Of a stretch of 64,000 nucleotides of DNA, positions 28,591 to 46,413 are shown piece by piece. The position numbers and the translations under genes were made by a program. Position 1 is the stretch's first letter, and the number at the start of each line of letters is the position of its first letter. Origin of the DNA: Setaria digitata (lineage: Eukaryota; Nematoda; Chromadorea; Rhabditida; Setariidae); assembly GCA_003640385.1 (NCBI GenBank), contig RCAB01000032.1:62001-126000 (forward strand), in the 5' to 3' direction. The notes beneath the pieces were generated by a model. That model saw nothing but the letters and a program-made list of their open reading frames with translations. It did not search any database and had not been told where the DNA came from.

Positions 28591-28968
28591 TCAAAACTCC
28601 CTTTCAAGTTCCTGCAAATCTTTATCACGTGAATCTTGTCTCAAATTTGGGATTTTAGAGTCAGTTGCTTGCTGTGCATTTCTTTTAAGAGGCCATGTTT
28701 TTACCGGAATTTTCTGAATCGTCATTTCAAAATATTGTTTTTTTCTCCAATCCCAAGGTAATAGCAATGCCATGGAACTTAAGGAAATGATTTATGTGAA
28801 TTAGTGATTTGAAATTTGAAACATATGGAATATAAATACTTTTGGAATAGGCATGTTATGTTTCAATAGGAGAAGCAGATAGCTGAAACGAATAAGTCCC
28901 ACAGATACTGCAACAGAATTTTCCAGAACCGCGTTTGTCCAAAACATCCACATTCCAAGCAATCCAGC
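28591..28968 (-). CDS. Small membrane protein fragment, unrecognised
   Basis: Two exon-like pieces lie on the minus strand. Piece one (28968-28840, acceptor TTTGATAG, donor GTATTT) encodes a hydrophobic segment with AGLLGMWMFW and LIRFSYLLLLLKHNMPIPK, probably one or two membrane spans. Piece two (from about 28777 to a TGA at 28591) encodes LPWDWRKKQYFEMTIQKIPV followed by a charged tail ending LQELEREF. The 62-nt gap has GT-AG ends but its phase is off by one in this sequence. Upstream, a GTAAGT donor at about 29,299 follows FLSPFKTFYSICDK in the right phase, but that segment has no AG acceptor. A PEX11-like or small mitochondrial membrane protein is conceivable; I do not recognise it. The first piece could also be phase-compatible with the upstream 11-mer gene. 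Confidence 0.4.
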
Positions 28969-29680
28969 CTATCAAAGAAAAAAAAAAGAAAAAACCCCAT
29001 GCTTCCTTAAGGAATTTTTTCCCCTACAGAAGCAGGCCACTGATTGCCACTACTAGTTGCGGTTTTATTTCTTGAATGCGAATATGTCACGCGTAAACAG
29101 TATTAGGAACATTCTCCTACTAACACTAAAACCTTTAGCTAGGACCATTAGTCTACTAAACCATAAGTAAGGAATGTCTAAAAATATGTCAACGTTTTTA
29201 TTTCTGTAAAAGATAATGTAAATATTTAGTAAAATAAACGTGACTTCCCAAAATATTTTACAGTAAGATGAAAATATAAATTTAACTAGTGCAGGCACTT
29301 ACCTTGTCGCAAATGGAATAGAATGTTTTAAAAGGGGAAAGAAACAGTAATATATCAAAATGATAGATTTAGAGAGTATTCAACGACATTGATTACCATT
29401 AGTCACTTCTAAAAATTTTTGGAGAGTAGATAATGGCTAATGGCTTCCTATTATTTTTAAAGCCATCGGAAGATAACAGCAAAAGTGGACACTACTAATG
29501 ATATATTAAAGAATGAAAGTGCTAAAGGTATTCAAGGAATCATTGCAAATCATCATGACTATCGCTTTCAGGGATAGTTCTAAAGGTAAATCTGCACACT
29601 GATCGTAAACTTCTGTTTTCAGATCTATGAATGATTTATATACACTGAGCAATTTAATAAGCAAAAGTTAATGATAAACA
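28969..29680. other. Gap with possible 5' exon of small minus-strand gene
   Basis: No complete gene. The only notable feature is the GTAAGT donor near 29,299 on the minus strand, preceded by a short open frame that could belong to the small membrane protein gene. Confidence 0.4.
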
Positions 29681-32600
29681 TCATTTATCAAGTACCTCAA
29701 AGCTGCCATCCAAACCATCAGTGGAAGCTGCTGCATGTCTCGTGTCGCAACCTTCAATCTCCCCTATTTTCTGACTCGCATGTTGTTTCCTTTCTTTTGG
29801 TCTTTCATTAGATTCTCGGACTTCCACAACACCTCCCAAGAATTCTGATTTCAGACGGTCTTCCAATTCAAAATTAAATTCGCCGAAGTTTTGAAGATCT
29901 GCATCATTCCAAGCATTCTGAGCAGACGACGAAATTACACTCTCGGAGTAACTACTACCCGATGATGAATGACTACGTTTATCTTTATTGCCTTGTGACT
30001 CATGCACTATTGAATCTAGATCATCACTGCAGACTGATGGAGCCGGATCTTTTGGGTGAACCTTCTCTTTTTTTCTCATCATTATTCGAGGTTTTGATTT
30101 CGGTTTCAATGCGAATTCAGCTTCACTTGAATCTGATGTATCCACGTTAGGAAACTTCAAACCACAGACAAAATCATGTTCATCTTCTAAAAAGGAAAAA
30201 AAGAAAACGATTTACTACTACTCTCAAAAAGAGCGAGAGAAAGAAAAAGAAAACAAAACGGTAATTTACTTAAACTGTGCTGCCCCATATAAGCAGTATT
30301 TGTAGTACATACCAGATTTCAATTCAAAATTTTGCAAAAATACAGAGCTAAAATGACCTGTAAGCGGGCTAAGCGATCGACTTGGTAACGAAGGTTTGTC
30401 AGAAGTTTCAGTGTCGGACTCTTCTCCATCATTAAAACCCGGTGGAAGCAAATCCGCTAATTCAGTATCTGTGTCATCTAAAAAACGAATATACCTAATA
30501 GAGATCAGAAATACAGAACAACAAAACAAAATTTATTATCTCTCTATCAAGACATTAGAAATCCTTTGCTAAAAAAAAAAAAAAAAAAAAAATGCAAAAC
30601 TTGATCCTAAAGGAACATACGAACAGCGAATATGTTCTAGTGATGAAATAACTAAGAGAATGGATTTTACAAAAATGAGAGTACGAAGCTTACCACAAAA
30701 TGGTGATCTCTCAGGAATATGATCAACGAAGACTTGGCAAACTGGACCCAGAAAATAAATCAACAGATAATCCTCACAAACTTTGTATCTTTCATACAGA
30801 ATATCAATTATTGGTTGTAGGAAAATTCGATAAAAATATGCACATATCTAAAGTAATTCAGAAATTTTGGAAAGATTGGTTATTTGAATAGAAATGCTTG
30901 CTTTGGAAATTATTTGTTAAAAAATGAAAAAATTATTCAGCCAAAAATTTGGTAATAATGAAAAGTCACTCTAAATTGAAAATGAAAAGGATCTCCATCG
31001 TAACTTAGAATAAGAGAATAATTTACCTAAATTAAGCAGAAAAGGAATTTAAAGTGTACTTACTTTATTCACTAACGAAAGCAATAATAAGAAAAAAGGC
31101 CACAAAATACTATCACGCACTGCTATCGCCAAATTATGTAACATTTGTCTCATACATACGACGGCTTTATTAAACTGACACTGGATCCATCTGAAACATG
31201 TGAAAATACTTCAGAAATTATTGAAAAAAAAAAAAGTAGGGAGATTTTTTTTTCATTGGCTACATTTTCATCTGGTAAACAATAATCAATTCTTAGAAAA
31301 TAGCAATTAAAGCCATGATTATAGCAGCTTAGCGCAGAACGGCTAACATCATTTTGTTTAAATGATATGGGAAGGTGTGATCCTATATAACTCCTTTCCT
31401 ATTCATCCAAAGTAGTTTAAAAAAGAATTTCCTCCTGTACACATTAAAAGCTGCAGTTGAAAATTTAAAAAAGCGTAAAAAATATCAGAAAAACTCAAAC
31501 GGGATAAAATTATTTTAAGAATATTTCTTTCTCAACCTCGAAGGATGACTTACCTTTCAAGTGGATTTATGATGAATCGTTGCAAATAATCATAAAAATT
31601 CACGAGATGCTTCGAAAGAAAAGCGATGAACGGATTTATCCAATAGCCACAAGTAACATAGACAATACCGAAACAAATGTAGTTGAAAAACATCTGTAGA
31701 CGGGTCATGACATTTAACAGAAACCACGACTTAAGGCTAGGCCACCAGTGCGCGCACAGCCAGTACTGCAGAAATCGAATAACTGCACAAAAGGTATTCC
31801 TGATAGGTTCCACAATTTTCGCTTTCATCCATTTCATAATAGTAAAACAGAAATTTAAAATCGAATTCCGAGTAGCGACAAACGTAAAGTAAATATAATT
31901 CCTCGTAGCAACTATAGCGCAATAAAAATCATCTTTCAACCCTTTGATTCCCCTCACGAAGCAATTTTTCAGCCGCAAAATCTCATCGATTATCCTACGC
32001 TTACATGTCAGAAATACAGATAATACTCCATTTTTGGATACCACGATTATAGAAATTATTCCATTCCATATATTCGTGACTGTATATACTATTTCGTTCT
32101 TTACAGTTACTACCGCATACACTATTCCGTTCTTGACTGCCACTGCAATATATACAATGCTACATTTTACACGGACAACTCAGTTAGGAGTGTTTATACT
32201 GAAAATAATATTTTTTGAAAATGTAATTTTGATGACAGTGAAAAATTTACAAAGTCCATTCCTTAGGTCGCAAACTGTTTGGAATATGATGCTTTTAATC
32301 TTAAACAGCGTAGAATTTATAATATTCAGCACAGCATCCTTTGCAGTATATAACTTCATAACTGCTGCATCACAGGTATCCCTTATTACAGCTGTTATCT
32401 TTAGCAGCGCCTTCTTGATCTTTCCTAATAATACTGAAAACAAATAATGTTACTCGAGAACAATACTATAATTCCTGGACTTTACAATAAACAACTATTT
32501 AAAAGGACAAATAACAATCTGCAACTTCATTCTTCAGACAAAAAGAAAAAAAGCAGTTGGAAATTTTCAAATATACATGTAAATGGCTAGGATTTTTCAA

Positions 32601-33096
32601 ATTTCGAAAAAACTAGAAAGTTAAAAAAGCGAAAATCCCATTTACTGACCGCGAGAAAGTTAAGAAATAAAAGGTGCTTTAATCTGTAAAGAGTAAAAAT
32701 TACCAACCTGTTAACCACTTTAACTTCACGAAATATATAAAGATTCTGTAAAATGAACAGAGAGGGGAAATGACAGTTTTCTGAATAACATATGTCGTTG
32801 TTACGTATATTGTATATAAGCATCCGTTGATTTTTTGCGGCGCTTGGTGGTACTGCCATACCGGGTTTATTATTAATAATGCAACTAAAAAACCATTCTA
32901 CCTTCGGGTGATAAATAAAAAAAATCAAAATATACTCTGAATAATTAAACAAATATTAAAAAAAAATTATTAAAGATAATAGAAATACGCGTCGTGTGAA
33001 ATGTATTTCTAAAATTAGAGAACCTGCGGTATAGGCCGTCCAACATGCTTTCTCCAATTCACTTCGATAAAGGAATTGGGCACTGCACAATACCAT
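29681..33096 (-). CDS. 11-residue amphipathic repeat protein, unrecognised, one in-frame TGA
   Basis: Exons are 33096-33024, 32433-31554, 31190-31064, 30847-30694, 30477-30313 and 30186-29681 (1905 nt, 635 codons including stop). All phases match. From residue about 25 to 340 the protein is a chain of roughly thirty 11-residue units of the type VKNGIVYAVVT / VKNEIVYTVTN / SKNGVLSVFLT / TRNSILNFCFT. In these a basic-Asn pair alternates with bulky hydrophobics, as in lipid-binding 11/3 helices. More hydrophobic stretches follow (ILWPFFLLLLSLV, YLLIYFLGPVCQVFV), then an acidic, Ser-rich, probably cytosolic tail with DDTDTELADLL and KSKPRIMMRKKEK. The C terminus is DGSFEVLDK. An in-frame TGA (codon 109) interrupts the repeat region. 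Known 11-mer repeats occur in perilipins, synucleins and some bridge proteins, but I recognise no family. A membrane or lipid-droplet surface role is inference. Confidence 0.65.
32180..32182 (-). other. In-frame TGA inside the 11-mer repeat exon
   Basis: The reading frame before and after this codon is the same, and repeat-like sequence flanks it on both sides (RNGLCKFFT upstream; KCSIVYIAV and KNGIVYAVV downstream). No convincing intron removes it. One GT-AG alternative, GTAAAT to CTGAG, would excise about 73 nt but disturbs the repeat register more than the TGA does. Confidence 0.8.
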
Positions 33097-35185
33097 TATA
33101 ACACTTACTGTCTGAAAAAAACTGAACTTTCTTCAGAACTAATAAGACTACAATGCTGCACCATCAACTTTGCAAAGGATACACAGAATCAGAGTTCCCA
33201 GAAACTGAAATATTGCGACTTCATGTAAGATATTTTATGCATTTGTGGTCACAACAATTCAGTATGATTCCCACATTTCCTTTTCCACTGAATGAATTTT
33301 GTAGGTCCGGTTATTTTAACCTAATTTCTTTGCCCCTTTTTTACCCATGATAAACAGCTTCAAATATATAAATTAATATATAAATTAAAGAAACTATTAA
33401 TATATGCATGTAGAGAAACTATAAATATACAAACCATAGAAACTAATATATTAATATACTCATAAATTAAAAAAAAATACATAATTGAAAATTAGAGCGA
33501 CGAACCCTCAGCAAATTTCTCAGCGGCCACGTTAAAATATGCAACAAAATACTTCGTTCGTAAGTTGGTGATAATAAAATATCCCAACCAAAGATAGTCG
33601 CTGCCAATGAGACCAATAATTGTAGTTGTATTTCTTTATTCAGGTAAAAGACACCCCACCTAGGAAGTATGAAGTAGAAGGTATAACTTCTATCGAAAAA
33701 GCATAATCCGAAATCTTGATAAACTTCCCAAACCCAACTTAATCTCCCCGATGATTTTTTTTTAAACCACGGTTTTCTTAGCGGTACTTTTATTATTAGG
33801 ATTACACAAAATTCCTACTTAGCTAATTTCAATAATACCAGGTCAACTTATGTGATTTACTTCTTAGTATAATTGCACGGCGTTATTATTTCCTAATCAC
33901 TGCAACAAATAAATATTCAGATTAATGTGAATGATAGGCAGGCTATAATATTTTGGCTAATGTCTAGGGTGGATGATATCAATAGATCTCTTCCAAAAAA
34001 AGATGCTTATTTTCTAAAGTTCACTTACCAGAAAGCACTGTTAATGAACATAAAATACGGCGCTGCAGCAGGAGATCGCCATTCGATCACTGATGAAACA
34101 AATGAGTTTACAGCACAGTAACTTTTACGAGCAATTTCCATTCTCCAACTGCTTCACTATCAAAATGAAAAAGAGGCAACAACGATTACGAATACCATAA
34201 CGAATGACAATATCTTCATCTTCTCCATGTCATAATGTTTCAAATCAGCTGAAATCTATAATCGTTCGATTGACGAGAAATAAATGAAATCAGTTATGAG
34301 ATCTACTGCTATCAAAAATTGATTTCATCTGAACAAAAATCAACCCAAAATAGGATGCTTCACACCACTACATTTTGAATAATAATGCAGTCTGCAAAGT
34401 ATACACTGAGATCAGTGGAGAACAGTTTTAACATGTCCACTGTGAAACTGAAATTAAAACTTCCTCAGGTGGAACAGTTAGTGGCTATTAATGCAAATTT
34501 GAAATAAAGTAATTGAGTACTTTACTCTTCCCAATCGTCATCTTATTTCAGTGTGAGAAAGTTTCACTTCAAAAATATTACTCTTTGAAAAAAGCAATTT
34601 CATACTTTAAAAATTTGAATTAAAAAAAAAAAAAAAAAAAACTTTGAAATTCTATTTGTCAGAACAACAAAAGAAGTTTGTTATGAGTAAATAATCCAAA
34701 AAAAAAAAAAAAAAAAGAAAACGAAAAAAAGATGAACTCAAAATAATCTCCGAAAAAATGTAAAAAAAAAAAAAAATTCTTTCGAAAATTTCTCAAACCT
34801 TGTAAATGTGTGCATTATCTAGCCAATGTAGATGATAGCACAAGTTCATATTGTCACCATTGTACATTCACCAGACTAGATAGCCATTCCACTTTCATCA
34901 TCAAGACAGTAAATTATAATTAATTAATTGAAATCAAAATCGTAGTTAATTAGAGTTTGTTCGAGAACACTTAGGGATATATCAATTCCCAGAAAGTCAT
35001 CGGACAGTGTGGAAATATGAGAGGCATCAAGCAGTAACAGAATTCGAGTGTGTATAGGAGAGGACTAAGAGAAACCTAACGGTTAGTGAAGTTAACAGCA
35101 AAGTGATATTTCAGAGAAAGAAAAGAATTAAGTGTGAGATGAGATGAGGGAGAAGTACTACTTGCCGTATGGGTGAGGTGGAAAT

Positions 35186-35228
35186 GGGCAAGTTACCCGG
35201 GATGAGATGAAAGTGGGCAAAGTACCCG
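35186..35228. promoter_or_regulatory. Paired GGGCAA-GTACCCG elements
   Basis: GGGCAAGTTACCCG (35,186-35,199) and GGGCAAAGTACCCG (35,215-35,228) are two imperfect inverted-repeat units 29 bp apart, each followed or preceded by GATGAGATGA-type sequence. A further TTGCCC...GGGC pair follows at about 35,235-35,248. They lie in a GC-richer stretch upstream of the RING gene, so a regulatory role is possible but unproven. Confidence 0.35.
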
Positions 35229-35376
35229 CATTTTGCCCTCTTGGGCTAGTAACAGTGTTCGTTGAAATTTGTGGTGGATCCAGGGACTGTCCTATCGAGA
35301 ACACAGTCTTCTCTGTACATTAACACATTTTCAACATCAGTTTGATTATTTAAAACTTTCCAGGAGAAGAGAATGA

Positions 35377-35657
35377 TTATAAATATTCAGCAGTACAAAT
35401 TTCGGTCATTATCACTGTATCAGGATTTGAAAGCGGTCCTTCATGATTCATTGAGCTACTATATCCCTGATGCCTTTGTGTTATTATTGATGCTGAAGTT
35501 ATTCAATTTGAAAATTTCAATCTGCCACTGGTAGGATTTTCAGAATGATTCTCTGAAATTTAAACACACTTCCTTATCAATTACTATCCTGGATTAAGTT
35601 TTTTTTTATAAATATTCAGCAGTACAAACTTCGGTCATTATCACTGTATCAGGATTT
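35377..35657. repeat. 52-bp direct repeat, two copies
   Basis: Copies at 35,377-35,428 and 35,606-35,657 differ at only one position (ACAAATTTCGG against ACAAACTTCGG) and are offset by 229 bp. Both keep an open frame reading NIQQY and RSLSLYQD. This is a recent local duplication, possibly of an exon piece. Confidence 0.9.
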
Positions 35658-35697
35658 CAGGTTACAAGTAGGCTACCAATCTGAATAATATCATCAG

Positions 35698-37096
35698 TTT
35701 GTGAAATTTGAACTGATTGTAGAAAGGTTGTACGCGTTTAAAAATATGTTTGTTGTGCCAAACTGTCAGCCAGCTGTGGAACTTTACGGCTTTCTGAGAC
35801 AGAAGCAGTACGACAATGAGGAGAATTTGGAAGCAAGTTCTGCGGTTGAACAACGTCTCCGGTTACTGGGGACGAAGAATTCTGTAATTCAAGAAGAACT
35901 AGGAATAAAAACAATTTTTGGTATTACTTATCTAATGTGTTTTCTTTTCACTGCACTCATAAATTCAAACTAAATGAAGAAAAACATTCCTGTCTGTATC
36001 AAATCCTTTCAACTTCATAAGTGATGGTGTTGAATTTGCAGATTTTGAGCTAGCTGACGGTAGGAAGTGATTTAGAAAGCTCTCGAATCAAAAATATTTT
36101 AGAAGCCAATAATCGGAATAAGCGATTCACTCTAAGGATGGATCTATCTGAACCGATGAATTTTAAGCAGGTTATAGAAGTCTGATAGAAATTCTGACCT
36201 GTTTTGCCTTGCAATTTGAGGTTATCGTACTGAAATGGATTTGGCTTGGAGAATTGCAAAAAGTCAATTTTGAAAATTACTATTAAAATTAATGAAGTAG
36301 CTGATCGGATATCATTTCCCAAGGTTATTGATTGAAAGTAGAATGAGGGCTAAAGATGAAGTCACGGACAAGAATTCTGTTTTGAAATTTCGAAGTATTT
36401 TTGTAGCAATTAAGGAAAACTGAAATAAAGAGGAAAAAATGGTCGATCCGATCCTGGTTATGGCATCACTACTTGTCCTGGCATGGTAACTGTTCACTGT
36501 GTGAGCGACCGCTTGATGGATTACACGAAGTGAATCAATTTCAAAGCATTCTGTCACTGAACAATAGTTTAAAATAGTTTAGAAAAACATTTGGCTTTAT
36601 CCAAAATTTCACTTCGATTCACAGAAATGAATTCCTCCTTGATTCCTGGTAGTGTGAGCATTTTTAACTGTTATGCGTGATAATAGAGATTTTATAACAT
36701 AGAGATTTATAAATAAGTAATAAGATAAATAATAACTAATAATAATAAATAATAAGGTAATAATAACATAAATAAGAGATTTAATTTTATAACGTGATAA
36801 CAGAGATAACAGTCCAACAGAGATTTTACTTTTATCGATATGGAGACACAAATAGATCGAATAACTTCTCCATCGCTCAATAGAATCTTCTGCAGCATAT
36901 CGTGATGTTGACGTGTGCACATGCACTACACGTGGAATGTATGGGAGAGATGTATCGGAATCGAGATGGTTGTCAACGGTGTGAACTGAATTACTTAGAA
37001 AGGAAAGGGAAGAACGATGCGAAGAGCTTCTGGCGATGCATTTGTACTACTCCTTTGTTGCTAAACTTTCTCAAGATTGGTAATTTGTCCATCTAA
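35698..37096 (+). CDS. RING-H2 finger protein, 3' part of gene
   Basis: Phase-consistent exons are 35698-35920, 36042-36059 (18 nt), 36103-36170, 36407-36529 and 36896-37096, giving 210 residues to a TAA. The true start lies upstream and is not identified. The fourth exon carries the first zinc ligand pair (NCSLCERPLDG). The fifth carries TCAHALHVECM and GCQRCE. Together they give C-x2-C-x15-C-x-H-x2-H-x2-C-x10-C-x2-C, a complete C3H2C3 RING-H2. RING fingers usually recruit E2 enzymes, and they also cap Vps-C (HOPS/CORVET) subunits. The upstream part (VVPNCQPAVELYGFLRQKQY, KRFTLRMDLSEPMNF) is not diagnostic to me. The 36054-36170 stretch can also be read as one exon after an alternative GCTAG acceptor. 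The stop is 309 bp before the RPC2 ATG on the same strand. Confidence 0.55.
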
Positions 37097-37405
37097 TAAA
37101 CACATCTGATGAAAGTTTACCATTCAACAGCATTAGATAGATATCCTTGTCGAATAGCATACTTACTATCTCATATTCTACAACAAATGATCGTACCGAG
37201 AAAGTAATTGCATAGCGCTCCCATTTGCTATTCTTCGGTTACGATGGGAGAGGATACGTGATACTTTCCTGCGATATGGCAATGTTTTCTCTAGTTCTCG
37301 TCGTGTTTGGGAATGGTTTTGAGCAGTTCCTTCGTTCATTAACTTGCTGAAGTTGTAGATGACGTGAAGACGTAAGTGGAGTTGATTGTCAGCTAATTAC
37401 TGAGA

Positions 37406-44958
<7,553 letters not shown>

Positions 44959-46413
44959 TTCCTGTGCGACGGAAAAACAAGCTTGAAGTTCTTAAATTCA
45001 AATGAAAAAGTGAAATTTGTTTCCGCAAAATAATACCCTTCCAAAAATAAATAAAAAAGATCCCTGTCTCTTGTTAACCCCTCTTAAAAGTAAGCTACCA
45101 AGGGGAGGAGGGGGTAATGGAAGATACTTTTGAACTTCACAGCACATTCAAACAGGAAATTATTCCTTATTCCCGTCTATTGAACTTATACTTTTTTCGG
45201 GTCACATAGCAGTGTTTTCAGTCATCCTTGCGCCTTGTTTCTAATCTGCATGCTGCATTAGTATAATTTTAACACTTGTTATCTCTTTTTTGTTAAAATT
45301 TCAGAGTTTTTATTATGAATAAAATTACTGGAATTTAGAAGATGTCAAATTATTAACGTCTTCCGCTTCGTAAATGATGGAGTATTGTATGTTCTGACTT
45401 GACCTCTGTACAAAGCATAATAGTGTAAATGGAAAACCACTGACAGAAGGTATCTTAGAAGCATTGACATGCATAGATTCTTCTCTTCTTTATTGAAAAG
45501 ATTTAGTCTAATTTTGTCTTCTAGAAAGTATGCAAGAAAATACAAACTTTACTAAAGTGGAGTTAAAATCTGACATTTTTACAAAAATGTCAAACCCAAG
45601 AAACTTGCGACAAATTGCTCATGTTTGTTAGAGCTGCGAAGACAACAAAAAAGAACGACAGTATTAGAAACTCAAATAAACACAAACTTCACTGCGAGTT
45701 CTATTTTCAAAGAATGAGGAGGAACAGTTTCCGAAAAGTCAATACCCCATAGTCCAAAAATACTCTTCTGGCTCACCTAAAAAGTACATACCTCGCACAC
45801 TTTTCCTTTGCTTTTATAATCTTAATTTTCATCAGCGGTATGAACTATTTTAACGGTAATTTTAAATTTGAAATACCCCCAAAACACTTCGGTAAGCTGT
45901 TCCTTTCTAATCACAATGGCTAAGATCGGGGTAAAACAATTACTGGTTGACCACAATAAAAAAAAGCAGAAGCCGTATTAATATTGAAAGGTACACTTGA
46001 CTCTGCTAAAATACATTTAACATGCAGGGAAAATTCCGCATTAATGTTAGTATGAGGTATAATCTGAACGAATTTTATTTCATTTATTTATTTTTATGTT
46101 CCAGATATCCTTCCGTTCAGGATGCAAAACAATACAAAAGTTTCATTTGCCGAATATTTCACTTGTGGAATATAGTGAAATATCATTTCCTTAAACATAA
46201 ACATTTCCAGCTCTGCTTTCAAGCACTCTATTTTTTACATTATTTAACAAACATTTTCAAAAATCACCGAAATATTCCAACTGAAATTTTTTGCAGCGAC
46301 TTTGTAAAAAAACTTTTTGAGAAACTCGAGTGGTGATCATAACCATATTTCTACACTTCTATCGATATTAGAGCAAAGTCGGATTTCGTTTCATTGAAAA
46401 ACAGCAAAATCCA
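44959..46413. other. Convergent 3' intergenic region
   Basis: It separates the 3' ends of RPC2 (+) and the scavenger receptor (-). Only short AT-biased open frames occur, on both strands, none with a domain signature. RPC2 polyadenylation hexamers lie at its left end. Confidence 0.6.
45046..45055 (+). promoter_or_regulatory. RPC2 polyadenylation signal, overlapping AATAAA pair
   Basis: Two overlapping AATAAA hexamers lie about 90 nt after the RPC2 stop codon, a typical position for nematode 3' ends. Confidence 0.55.

Larger units (their letters stand above)
33097..35697. other. Intergenic region between divergent genes
   Basis: AT-rich sequence 5' of both the minus-strand 11-mer gene and the plus-strand RING gene. 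It holds long A runs near 34,622-34,775, a TAATTAATTAATT block near 34,917, and paired GGGCAA/TACCCG elements near 35.2 kb. A 52-bp direct repeat is listed separately. A short open frame from ATG 35,373 (FRSLSLYQDLKAVLHDS) could be an upstream exon of the RING gene, but I could not join it. Confidence 0.5.

Noticed and set aside
31944..32447. 167-residue plus-strand open frame, hydrophobic
   Set aside because: It is antisense to the 11-mer repeat exon; the periodic codons on the minus strand keep the opposite frame open.
33927..34121. 64-residue plus-strand frame upstream of the RING gene
   Set aside because: Short, no motif, and no phase-compatible join to the RING gene exons.
46022..46336. 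104-residue plus-strand frame between RPC2 and the receptor gene
   Set aside because: AT-rich composition, no domain, and located in the convergent 3' region.
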